DNA of 64,000 nucleotides from Paraphaeosphaeria minitans (lineage: Eukaryota; Ascomycota; Dothideomycetes; Pleosporales; Didymosphaeriaceae): the NCBI GenBank assembly GCA_015832175.1, contig WJXW01000018.1, forward strand, positions 248,001 through 312,000, in the 5' to 3' direction. The position numbers were made by a program, and so were the translations under genes. Below the pieces are notes generated by a model, which was not told where the DNA came from, ran no database searches, and saw only the letters and a program-made list of their open reading frames with translations. Of this stretch, positions 42,462-53,131 are shown piece by piece (position 1 is the first letter of the stretch; each line of letters begins with the position of its first letter).

Positions 42462-43315
42462 CTGGATTGGTTCGGTTTCGGGTAACCTGAATGATAAAAA
42501 CCAAGGTAATGGCTGTGTCGATGTTGACGGGGGAGGCGGCATTTCGTAGCAGCGACTCGTGGCCAATGGAGCCGTTGCCCCGGGCGTAACGAGGTGAAGG
42601 GTGGGTGGACTACGAGCGTGGCTGGTCTCTGGGGAAACACGTAGAAAGCGCGACTCACCTTACGTGATTCTCGAACACACTGCTGACTACAAGTCAACCT
42701 TTCCCGATACAGGTCTCGCGGATTGAAATGGGATAACTGCTGCCATGAAGTGAGAGACGCGTAGTGGAAGGGAAACAAGAAACGATTATAGACAAGGGAT
42801 AGATGGCGCCAATGGAGACTTTTCGACCCTTCTGGTGAGCAGTAACTGAGTAAAACAAGTGTGAGCGCGCGCGAGGGCCAAAATGCCAAAGAACTTTCGA
42901 ACATTGGGACGGGACTTCGCAGCGAGATCACGTGCCAGTTGATCGATCTGCTGTTGACCGAGCCACGACACACTAAGCGCCTTTATAGGAAAAGAATGCC
43001 AATAAATTGAATTGTTGGTACAGGGGATCTTGCCCGCAGGTAATCGAATGTTTTTAGTCTTCGTGCTCCCTTCGTCTCTTCCTATGTACATGCAGGCTGC
43101 GCTCGCGCCCAGTTCTCACTTCGTTATATCGGGATGGCATTAGATATGGAATTGCCCGTATCCACCGGCAGCGCCAGAACCCTTGTCTCACTGTCAGCAC
43201 CATTACGTGTCTCCCGATCAGCACCTTACTTTTTTCCCGTATCGGTCGCGCAGCAGCAGCACAAAAGGCTTGCCGGCCAACAGACGATCTGGGATAATAT
43301 CAGCTCCATCACCAC
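42462..43315. other. Intergenic region, 0.85 kb
   Basis: It lies between the start of the disordered-protein gene and the stop of the 54-residue gene, both minus strand. Short open frames exist on both strands, none convincing. Confidence 0.55.
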
Positions 43316-43480
43316 CTAGAAGGGCATGTGCGTTCCCGTGAAGACCGAGAACAGGAACGGGTATGTACGCACCGCCATGCCGACAGTCACTACGAATCCA
43401 ATCGTAGGCCCAACAACCTTGCAATGGCAGGGATTTTGATCCGTCCCGCATTGGAAGCAAACAATTGGCAAACAATCCAT
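43316..43480 (-). CDS. 54-residue Cys-motif membrane microprotein
   Basis: ATG 43480-43478 to TAG 43318-43316 encodes 54 residues. The N-terminal 20 residues hold two cysteine pairs in MDCLPIVCFQC and NPCHCKVVGPT. Cys8/Cys11 (CxxC) and Cys18/Cys20 (CxC) around an Asp/Gln/Asn turn look like a small metal-binding knuckle or an acylation site. KVVGPT is followed by a single hydrophobic segment (residues about 22-35), then a short aromatic tail ending in THMPF. The ATG sits in an A-rich context (CCAAGAATGG) after a CT-rich leader, and an upstream TACAG could be the acceptor of a 5' UTR intron. It resembles small conserved fungal membrane proteins I recall only vaguely. The length, Cys pattern and Gly-Pro start of the helix argue against chance. 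Function unknown. Confidence 0.62.
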   Translation of the reverse strand: MDCLPIVCFQCGTDQNPCHCKVVGPTIGFVVTVGMAVRTYPFLFSVFTGTHMPF

Positions 43481-43991
43481 TCTTGGTGACGTGCAGTTGC
43501 GGATGTGAGAAAAAGAGCTGGATAATCTGTAGGAGGAGAGCTGCGTAGAGATGGTGATACAGGTCTGAGATATTTGCTCGACCTGGAGATAACCGTGTCG
43601 ATGACGCCAAGCTCACGATGACTAACGCACGTGTGGCGTTCTGATTCGTCACTGCTGCTTGAGACGCTCCACGGCGTCTGAATATCCTCGTCCCTCCTCT
43701 CAGGTGGGTTGGTGCATCCTAATTTAGAATCGCATGCATATTCATTTAGCAGGAGTGAAAGGCTCTTTAAACAATGATGGCTGTTCATGGACAGTAGCAG
43801 AAGCTGGGTTATCAAATCTTATTGACCTGAGCAGAGCAGAATAGGAAATGATATTCTGCCGCTTAATACTCGCAAAAGGGAGGTTTGAGCAAATCAGATA
43901 GAAAAAAGAAAGCAAAAAGGTACGGGAGAAGCCTGTGTGCAAACTCTTACATCTTTCGCGTTTGAAATGACAATCGAACGGTATTGGGCCT
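43481..43991. other. Short intergenic region upstream of the microprotein
   Basis: About 510 nt after the ATPase gene. It contains a CT-rich strand (minus orientation) likely to be the microprotein leader. No other gene is supported. Confidence 0.55.
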
Positions 43992-45688
43992 TTAAGCAGT
44001 CTTGGCTTCGCCCTTTGACTCTTTGTGGCTCGGATGGTTTAGCTCTTCCTCCTCTCTTAATACAACTTCCATGGCTTTTCTAATAATCCTCGTCATCGGC
44101 AAAAGCACCGGTCTTTCAATACCATCCTCGCTCCACTGCCTCTCCACCCATCCCTCCTCCGGTGTGACTGTCCTCGTCCATCGTACCTCTAGAACACGTG
44201 TCTTGATCATACTATCCACTTGTACGGTGCCAATCAACCGACAAAGCGTAAAGTAAGGTATACTGTACGGCGGTTGAGTGAGCTTGCGCATGACCTGTAG
44301 GAGGTCTAATGGCTTGAAGCACGCAGTGTCCTCGCTCGTATTGGTACCTACTGTGGCGGTGGAGAGTGGAGAGAACGTCTCGAAATTCGCTTGTGTTAGG
44401 TGGAACTGGAGTAGTGTGTATGCCTGGATGAATATGGCGGTTTGGTAGGGGGTCAGGTTCCCTTCTGCTTGAACCCATGAAGCAACATAGTCGTTGATGT
44501 GGCTAAGCTTTCCACCAAAAGCGTCCCAAATCTCGTCGAAACTCATTGTAAGTTTTGATGCCAGATGTGGTGGCACAGACCGCAACATTTGGTCCAGAAA
44601 GTACGACAGAGTTTCTTCGCGACTGCAGTCCCCGATGGTGATGATCTGAGAGTGGTGACCAACATTCATTGAGCGTAGGAAATGCTGAAAGAAGGGATCG
44701 GAGGTACAGAAAAGCACATGGCAAAGCCTGTCCTGTTTGGTTAAGACTAAGAGTGTATCGAGGAAGACTTTCAATGACAGTTGATCATTAACAAGCGCTG
44801 GAAGCTTGTGCGCTTCATCAAGTAGGAATACAATTGGCCGTTTCCTGAAAATAGCGCTCTCTGATTGTGACACTGCATTGAGCGCGGCTAGCTCATCCGC
44901 AGACAGCACTTTCCGTTCAGCTGGCTTCTTCTTCGTATAAGGGTCGCCGGATTCGCCCTCTTTGTTAGAAAGGGTGGCTGTTGGATCGTACTCCCAGTAT
45001 TGTAAGAGTGCACTTTGCAAGCTTTCCATTAGGCTAGCGAGATCGGCGACAGTGACCGTATACCCGCCCTCAGCACTTTCTTTCTCGTTCAACGCAAGCA
45101 CGAGATGTTTGAAGGTCAACGCCTGTTTGCCCATCTCTTCGTCCCGCATCTAGAAATAATTAGCAGCGTCTGATACATGGGCCTGAATGTGCTCGCCTCG
45201 TTGAAGAAAATTTGGAATTGCTCGCACAAAGCCAGATATAACGTTCGAAGATCCGCAAAACCAGAGATTCTTAGATCAAACTTCACAACGAAGTAGTCAT
45301 CGGTTGCCAGCACCTCTCGAAGCAACGCCGTCTTTCCCACAGACGTCGCGCCGAAAATTGTAGTCATCTTAGGCTGCGTCGTCAATATCTTGCGCAGTAA
45401 TGCCTGCTCAGCTTTGCGACCATGAAAGCCAGGGAGTTTAGAGAAGGTGTGCTTTTTGGGGATCTTCTTGGCCTCCCGGGCAAGCTCCATGTCCTCCTTC
45501 GCTTTCCTGAGCATTTCTTGGGACTCATTAAGTTGGCGGAGCGTCTCTGCTGGGTTTGCGATCACACCAGCGAGTTCGCCCAGGCCGAAAAAGGACCTGG
45601 TGGTGCATGGCTGCCATGCTTGTCGTGATGAGAGCGGGTGGAGAACGCGAGGTCTACAGACGTGGCACAACGCGGCGATTCTGACCAT
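43992..45688 (-). CDS. Mitochondrial P-loop ATPase (AAA/ATPase-like)
   Basis: Two exons, 45688-45197 and 45149-43992, give 549 residues. The 47-nt intron (45196-45150) needs a GC donor: GAG|GCGAGC to TCTAG|ATG, with GCTAAT as branch site. Residues 1-40 are basic and Ser/Arg-rich without acids, as in a mitochondrial presequence. A coiled-coil stretch (ETLRQLNESQEMLRKAKEDM) follows. The Walker A is FGATSVGKTALLREVL and the Walker B is PIVFLLDEAHKLPAL, with a downstream sensor-like FCTSDPFFQHFL. The last 200 residues are helical. This resembles fungal P-loop proteins of the archaeal-ATPase/AAA type that act on unknown mitochondrial substrates. I cannot name an orthologue. The start is the first ATG that gives the targeting peptide. 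Confidence 0.8.
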
Positions 45689-48092
45689 AGTTTGGCTATC
45701 GTTGTCTCATGATAGACGATGTTAGTGTTGATATGCATAGGAGTGACGCGCAGCGCCGGCAGGAAGTTGGACGGTGGACCTCGTGGCGAAAACGCCACCT
45801 ACGTCATAGCGCATTATTATTTACACCCATCAACCACGAACCTATTCACGGCCCTGCTTTCGCAGCTATCAATCTGAATATAATTAGGAACAATATTTCC
45901 ATCGCGCTCTTTACTAAACCAAAGCAACCCTAGAACCCGAGGTATATTGAAGCTACAACACAGAGATGGGGCTTTCTTATGAAAGATGCAGCTAGAAGCA
46001 GGAAGGGAGGAATCTACTGCATGGGTAAGGGAGAATGGGAGGAGTATTTAAAAGCAATTACTGGTATCAATGTGTCCTGTTACCCGTCTCGGCCCTTTGA
46101 CACTGATAAGCTATTGTACTGCCCAGTTCTAGCACATCCGGTACGTATAATTTGACACATACATGTCAAATATGCTCGCAGGCCCAACCACTAAATTACG
46201 ATCCTGATAGGTTTCTCTCAGCTCTCTTGGTAAAAGTATCTGTGATACAAACATCATCCCACTCCCGAGCTTCGAGCCCAACAATGTCACAGGAGAAGGG
46301 TGGCTACGTCAATAACACGTAGGAACGTTCCAGTGTGCCGCAAGAGTGATCGTCGACATCTCTACTGCCTTGGCGGGCACGGCTGCTCTTGCCCTGTTCC
46401 TGACCTCGCCATTCCATGTCGCTTATGTATCACCTTCTACAGGGTTGCTGAGTTATGTCTCATGAGAGTGCAAGTCGCTCGAATCTCCCATCAAAGCGCG
46501 GCATCAGAACACGGCATTGGACTCCATCTACGAATTCGATGCATTTTACGGTTTTACCCCTGGGGGCTGAAACGAAAGTTTTGTGCAAAGCACAGTCGTG
46601 AACCAACCTCGTTGCTCACGAAATAGGATCACTTTCTCACGTTCACTGAGACATTATCGTGACAGCATAATTACTAGACATCTTTTCAGGTGACGCCACA
46701 GTAGCACCTCCATCATGGCACCCTCATGAAACTGGTACCCCAAAGACTAGCTGACGGCAGTGATAGTGAAGTCTACACTGGTGACGACATCGTGAACCCA
46801 TTAGACGTGGCTTATTGTTTAGAATTTCCTGGAATTTTGGCAAGACCCCGTTCATGGATATTCGGATATCCTGTATCCCATGTCAATACCCCGCTCAGCC
46901 ACCGTTCGCGCCAAGGTGTCGAGACTTTTCGAGGAGATAGTCTTACTGCTTCGGCAAAATCCACTCGTTTTCATTGGGCTGAAATGCATGTTCACTACAC
47001 CTCAATGCTTTCTTTTGTTTCGAAACCAAACATCTGCATGTCTCACAACAGGAGTTTAGTCGTTTCACGGGGCCGATAATGGAGCATAACGATTCGCCAA
47101 TTCGAAGCCACGCTGACGGTTTTCGAGGTCCTGCGCTGTACAAGTCTCGCTTGTGGAACGTTCTATGAATGGATAAACTCTCCTACCCTTCAGGGTATGT
47201 TACAGTACTCAGGGCTCCGGCTATGAGAGGTCGAGACTGACACCAAGTCATACATTGAGTGATTGTTCCTGGTTATTGGAACTAATGGCTGACTTAATCG
47301 CTTCTCGAAGTTTCCCATCATCCAAATTGTCTTATAACTAGCATCAGGGTACAAATGTGACGAGCCGCTGTCTGACTGTCGCTAATGTCAGAATGAGGCA
47401 GAGCCTGGAAGCGAAGAACGTACTCCTCTGCGTCCACAACTCGAAGCGTTCTGCACTGTTCCTATCCATGCACATGTTTTCAAGAAGGGTTAGTTCATTC
47501 GAGTTTCAATACTCTCTAACTTTCCGAGTACTGCTGCAGTGCGCTCGTTTCAGAAGGTTACAGTTTATGCCTAGCGACAAGATGAAATCACCGAGACATC
47601 AGGCGACGAAAACCGAGAGATAAGCATCGTAAACCTGCATGTACTCTCGTTGGTCGTGCTCAGATCATCTGATCGTAGCTAGTCTCATAACTGATTGGCC
47701 TCCTTGCGCGCGGATTACCACCATGCCGACAAATTGGGTAAAGACGTAGGACAAGGTGACATTGGGTGAGCGTCCACCGGGAGTCAATGCACAACGACGA
47801 AGGACCTCACTTGTGCTCTGATCGTGGTGTAGCCATGCGACGGCCTACGAATACAGCAGATTGGGAATCATGATTTGACATGCTGACGCTTGTCAACGAA
47901 TAGCTGAACGAGTAGGGGACGTCAGCGGCGCCGACAACAGTAGATGAGCTTTTTGCGGGGCTGTGGTATATAAATACAACAACCTCAACGGTATCTGCGT
48001 GAAAACTCCATTGAACAAAAGGAAAACAGCCCCTTGCAACTCTCTCCACCCGTTATACTAGCCTTCTAGCTATAATCGACCAATACTCAAGC
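45689..48092. other. Gene-poor stretch, 2.4 kb
   Basis: Visibly richer in A and T than the neighbouring coding blocks. Frames of 60-117 codons exist on both strands but lack domain motifs, splice signals or consistent codon use. The best of them (46726-47079, plus) was not accepted. No terminal inverted repeats or transposase motifs are seen. Confidence 0.55.
47967..47976 (+). promoter_or_regulatory. TATA box TATATAAATA
   Basis: A perfect TATA element 117 nt upstream of the ATG at 48093. It is followed by an AACCTCAACG run and CT-rich sequence (CAACTCTCTCCACCC), the usual layout of a strongly expressed fungal gene start. Confidence 0.65.
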
Positions 48093-48329
48093 ATGCCTGC
48101 TGCACCTTCCACAGCCAACCAACAGACATCGTCTCAGAGTGGGTCTCGTCAATCCTCGTATTCACTCCTGCGGCATGCCGAAACTTGTCCGAAGTGCAAG
48201 GGAAACCCGTAAGACGCTTCCTCTCTATCGAAACTACGTTCCTTAAGCTGTATCACGATGACAATTTGTTACTCCTCATCATATATCTGAATTAAATAAT
48301 TCTACAATCTTGATAGAACCTACCTCTGA
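48093..48329 (+). CDS. Small 42-residue Ser-rich CPKC protein
   Basis: Exon 48093-48208 and exon 48317-48329 (108-nt intron, GTAAGA donor, TTGATAG acceptor) give 42 residues. Reading through without splicing stops after 39 residues, so the protein is nearly the same either way. The first half is Ser/Gln/Thr-rich (ANQQTSSQSGSRQSSYSLL). The second half is HAETCPKCKGNP with a CxxC pair, then a short end. The strong TATA box and CT-rich leader at the expected distance are the main argument that this is a real transcript. The CxxC could bind a metal or form a disulfide. I do not recognise a family, and the call stays tentative. Confidence 0.45.
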
Positions 48330-49418
48330 CAAGCGATTAGTCCTAACGACCGGAAGCCGCCCTGTACCCCTTGCAACAACACAGGAGGGGTCACAAACCA
48401 TTGCCCGGGGTGCCCACTCTGTATTTCACCTCCTTAACTCGTTGGACTTCCGATCATACACATCGATCTCCGCACTTACACACACAATCGCTGCTTTCTC
48501 GCATTGGAGGCGGGTCCTCCTGGTAGCCTATGGCCGAATCTTAGAATAGGCACCGGGATGGAAGAGCCGAAAGCAGCCTTTATCTAGCATTACCTACCAG
48601 TTGCCTGATCCCAGGCTCCACCTCCGACTCTGTTGATGTAACCACATCCCGCGGCTTTTTATCTTCAACCGTCACCCGTTTCGAGCTTCTCAAGCATCTA
48701 TCATCTTGAATATCAGTATATGTAGCACGCCGCTGACAAATACAGGCACTGTTCCTGGCACCGTTCCTGACTCGCACCGATCACGTTTCTCCGTGTTTAA
48801 TTCCAATCAGTAGATGGTCATGCCACTCTTGCGTTACCAACCTCGTGCAGCGTTGTGATATGGTGTAGCGGTGAAATTTTCGATCTCGTGTATCGCAACC
48901 GCATGTGCTGGGATGTTAAATTGGGGCCTCGAGGCTCACGAGACTGAAGCCGAGGTACTGCGGCGGGCATCTTGAGCAGGATCGGAGCTGGTCACTGTCC
49001 ATGCGCCTTTTCCAAGTTTTTCACCATGCCATGCGCACAGCCAATCACCATGTCGTACAGTGCTCGTGCCGCAAGGCGGCCATTGTACCAGGAGATATTA
49101 CCGTGTCTAACGGCGCTACAGATGGGCGAGAAGATGTGATGAAGATGCTGTGATACCGAACTTTGCCATGTTACCGTAATCTGCTACTCATTTCTCTTAG
49201 ATAAATTAGCCGTGTAATGCACGAGGTCAAATAATGCCCCGAAGATCTCCAAAGCTGGTCACTCGTAGGTTGTTCAGGAAGAGAGCTACGATATTAACTA
49301 AAAACTAGCAACTACACACCCCAGTTCTAGAGTTCTAGAGCTTACGAAGCGGTACCTTGAAGCGACGAAGGCTACGGCTATGTCCGCAAGTCTTGCTCCA
49401 GGGTACATGAAGTTCAGT
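48330..49418. other. Intergenic region, 1.1 kb
   Basis: It lies between the small CPKC gene and the stop of the amino-acid transporter. A TTCTAGAG direct repeat occurs at about 49324-49340. No supported gene or tRNA. Confidence 0.55.
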
Positions 49419-51009
49419 CTAAAATAGTGAGTTATCCGCACAAGTGAAGACGTTCAACGGGTCGTCCGGATCTTGCACTCTGCTATTGAGATCTGAGATC
49501 GAAGTATAAAGTCCGAAGACGGTCAAGAAAGCGGAGGCAAAGAACAGAAACCAGTTGAAAATCGAAAGGAGGCCTTTCCGCCAAGTGGAGAACTGCTGGC
49601 CCCAATTCAAGAAGATCCACTGGGCATTAGCTAAACCGAAGGTGAACCTAGATAACGTCAGCATGAGATCCGACTTATCTTGCTCTTGAAGATGTTTGCT
49701 CACCAGGTAACAAATAGTGCGGAGGATATGCCAAGAATCGAGTTGAAGGCCGGAATGGCATTGGCGAAGATGAAAGCGGCCACCCAGAACGCCGTGCCGC
49801 AGCCAAGCCATACACCCCATGTCAGAAACGTGTTGTCGGTCAACTTGGCCTTCGATTTGAAAACCGAGTCCATCAAAACATTGTACATGTATTTGATGCC
49901 GGTATGTCCGAACACCAAACCTGAGCCAAGCATGGTAGGGATAAGAATGCCGTATGCCACTTTGGAGGCCATGCCGGGTGCTGAGCCTAAGGCTGGAGCT
50001 ACAACATACTGGCCCGAGAGATGGTAGACTACGCATGCGATGATGACATACAACGGGACGGCGATCACGTTGAGCCAGACAATCGCTGGGGTGAAGTCTT
50101 TGCTCGGGTTGCGCATCTCGCACATGACTGTGACGAAGGCCTGGTTGCCAGCATATGCGAATGCGACATTGAGGACAGATTCGAATTGAATGTTCATGGA
50201 TGCCAGGGGATTTGGACCCAGTCTCATCGCAATCGGCTCATTGGCCGGCTCACCAAAGTAGCCTGTCGTGTCGCGGTGGGGGCCGTTGACAGCGAGTGCA
50301 ATGACTACAATGACTACCGAAGTCACTGGATGCGTTAGCGAACTTCGTCAGTCCGAGGGGCAGCAATGTAACACTTACGGATGCTGATGGTAGCAGGGAT
50401 ACCAAACCATCCAGCAAAGTTCATGGTCCGTGGCATACAGAGGAGCCAACAAGCGACCATAGGCAGACCAATGAAGCCGACTGTGCAGAGTGCATGGTCG
50501 GATATAGTGTTAAACCCAATAGACAAGGTAACATTGGCGGATGCGCATATGAGACACAGGTTGAGCACGTTCGCAACGCCAACTATAATCTGCAGCGGAA
50601 GTCCGCCCATAATCTTGGCGCAATCCACAATGTCTCTGACTGAAGGATACCGGCGATAGAACTGGATCAAGATGTACGCGGTGTACGTGGCGATGACACC
50701 CAGAATAATAATTGTGAAGATGCCTGGGACGAGGCCGATGGTATGCAGCATTCCAGGTAGGCTAAGAATTCCGATACCGACTTGATTGGTGAAGAAAATT
50801 AATGTCGTTCGCATCATACCCAGCTTCTTGCCGCCGTAATGATCTTCCACGATGCCATGGTCGGTGTCGTAGGCGGTATGAGCGGGAGGAGGAGAGTAGT
50901 CTCCTGTATCTTTTCGGTCGTTATATCCAGAATAACTATTGTTCGTTGCGTTAGGCCCATCATGGAGATGCTTCGGATGGTGGTTGTCTGTTCGGATCGA
51001 ATCCTTCAT
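49419..51009 (-). CDS. Amino-acid transporter, AAAP (Aa_trans) family
   Basis: Exons 51009-50379, 50325-49704 and 49647-49419 (introns 53 and 56 nt) give 493 residues. The first 65 residues are hydrophilic and His/Asp/Asn-rich. About eleven hydrophobic segments follow, the first beginning MMRTTLIFFTNQVGIGILSLP. This segment and MGGLPLQIIVGVANVLNL, NFAGWFGIPATISIL and AFAYAGNQAFVTVMCEM are characteristic of the amino acid/auxin permease family, in the Neurospora mtr (neutral/aromatic amino acid permease) branch. The predicted role is proton-coupled uptake of amino acids at the plasma membrane. The ATG at 51009 was preferred over a non-ATG frame extension. It is divergent from the FMN-binding gene. 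Confidence 0.9.
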
Positions 51010-52231
51010 TTCGTTGACGAGACAAGTCACAATTATCAAAGAGATTGAAAAGGGACAATCCTCATTCGGTGGTCAGCCAGAAGAATCTCTACTTGTTATA
51101 GACGAGTTCCTAGAGCGGACCAAGGCCACCTGGGAGCCGGGTATCCGGGTGCCAATGCTGCGCTCATATGTGTGCCTAGGGAAAGATGTGAGGATGACCG
51201 ATGAAATCTGAGAAAGTTTCCTAGGTAATACGTTATACGTATTGGCGCCATGTGCGTCGTGCTACTGGGTAGACCACCTTAGTCCTTGGAGGTCTTGGTA
51301 TAGGTATGACCGAGCGCGCAATGTAGTCTGATTGACTACCATACAAGCTAGTAAGTAGGTACGGCTTGCCGCATACCATGGCCACAGGTTTGTGAGTTGC
51401 GTGTGATCTCTGGGCTGGAATTCTGGAGGTTTTCTGGAGCGCGCCTGAGTACTTCGACGATTTAGATCGCCTTGGAGCCTTGGGAGTGAAGTCATAGGTA
51501 GATACCGCAATCCCTCCACCGCGTGCCGCACAATACCTATCCGCTGCCTGCGATTCATGGATACGGCGCATGCGAGAATGATACGCTATCCCAACGTTCT
51601 GGAAACCGACCCTTGTTCCATCTGTTAAAGTACAGGCCATGTTCGTAATGCAAGGTAGATAGTTGATATTTCAGGAGCGGAATCGACACCTGGATGTGGC
51701 TTGGCCCCAAGGTGCCAGGAGCGTCCGATTGGTTCGTGAGTTTGGCCCCCCGCAACACTTGGGCGATGCGCCACACAACCTCGGAAGGTTTGCCCAGACT
51801 CTTCAATGACACAATGATGATGGAGACTGTGCCGATCAAGCGCTACATGTCGATAGGTAAGCGACAAGAATCTGGGCGCTCTGCCGACTGGACCGGTCAG
51901 ATGACCTTCTTCATCGGGAACATTGATCATCTCCATCCATTGTCCGTTTCCCTCTTCTTCACCTACTTCCCATCTTACCGACTCTATTTACAGCCTTCAC
52001 AGCTCAGCCGGTCGTTGATAGGGCAAATCAAGGGCAACGCTCGCGTGGACTTTCTTCTTTCGGCCTAACCAACTGCGCCCCACAACACCTGTCCATGATT
52101 GTTGATGCCTTTCGAAGCTGATCATTCCACGCCCATGGATAAACGTGGATATAAGACGCAGCGGTCGAAATTCTTATATCTACTGCAGTCGCCATTGAAA
52201 CGTGCGATGTATAACTCGTCGAAACAGCAAC
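51010..52231. other. Divergent intergenic region, 1.2 kb
   Basis: It lies between the amino-acid transporter and the FMN split-barrel gene. A GTAGGTACGG motif is near 51355. Open frames of 94-135 codons on the minus strand show no domain features. Confidence 0.55.
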
Positions 52232-53083
52232 ATGGCGGGAACATACCAGAAAGATGAATCGAACACCGTGAATCGCTACAAACACCAAGGTTCGTCAGCT
52301 GCTTATGGTGATTGCTGCGAAGTACAACCGAGCTGATGGTAGCGTGCAGCAACCTACGATGTCGATACAATCCATGCCATCGTCAACAGCACACCCGTCC
52401 TACATGTTTCCTTCGTCCCGGACCCTTCCGTCCCAACACCAGTTGTTCTTCCTATGATCGGCCAGATTGGACATTACCCAAGCGACTCGGAACCCCATTG
52501 CTACCTACACGGCTATGTATCCAGTCGTCTCATGAATTTGGCCAACTCCCCTCCAGGGATCCCGCTCTGTGTCGCAGCTACCAAGGTTGACGGCTTCGTG
52601 TTGACATTGACTCCCAACACGCACAACTACAACTACCGCTCTGCAATCCTCCATGGGCACGGCACTATTGTAGAAAGCGACGAAGAGAAGCTCTGGGCCA
52701 TGCAGCTCGTCACTAACTCTGTCGTTCCGGAGCGTTACGAGAACAGTCGCGTGCCGCCGGATAACGCAGAGATGCAGTCGACACGCATTCTGAAGATGAG
52801 AATCGAGAGCGCAAGCGGCAAAGTGCGCCAGGGTGTACCAGAAGACGAAAGGAGGGACATGAAGAGAGATGACGTGCTGGACTCTGTATGGACAGGTGTG
52901 ATTCCGGTGTACGAGAAGCTGGGTGAGCCCGTGAGCGGGCCGTACAATAGGGTAAAGGAGCTACCAGAGCACCTGAGGCGTTTTGTTGATGGCGAAAATG
53001 CAAGGAGGTGGACGTATGCGGTCGAAGCCACGAGGAAGCCGGCGCCAGTTAAAAGAATGAAGAAAGAGGATCAGACGGTGTAG
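52232..53083 (+). CDS. FMN-binding split-barrel protein (pyridoxamine-phosphate-oxidase-like)
   Basis: Exons 52232-52289 and 52350-53083 (60-nt intron ending GTGCAG) give 263 residues. The start is MAGTYQKDESNTVNRYKHQ, joined in frame to ATYDVDTIHAIVNSTPVLHV. The core follows the flavin-nucleotide-binding branch of the PNPOx-like fold: VVLPMIGQIG, YLHGYVSSRLMNLAN, AATKVDGFVLTLT, HNYNYRSAILHG and MQLVTNSVVPERYENSRVPP. The segment VWTGVIPVYEKLGEPV is typical of the fungal family. Members bind FMN and may reduce small molecules, but no substrate is established. Its stop lies only 48 nt from the stop of the convergent acyl-CoA dehydrogenase gene, so the 3' UTRs must overlap. Confidence 0.88.
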
Positions 53084-53131
53084 GTATGCAAGGCATCGAG
53101 AATCTCCTTCTAATTCCAGTGACCAGGCTAT

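Noticed and set aside
46726..47079. 117-codon plus-strand frame
   Set aside because: No recognisable motif, no TATA box or CT-rich leader, and codon use unlike neighbours.
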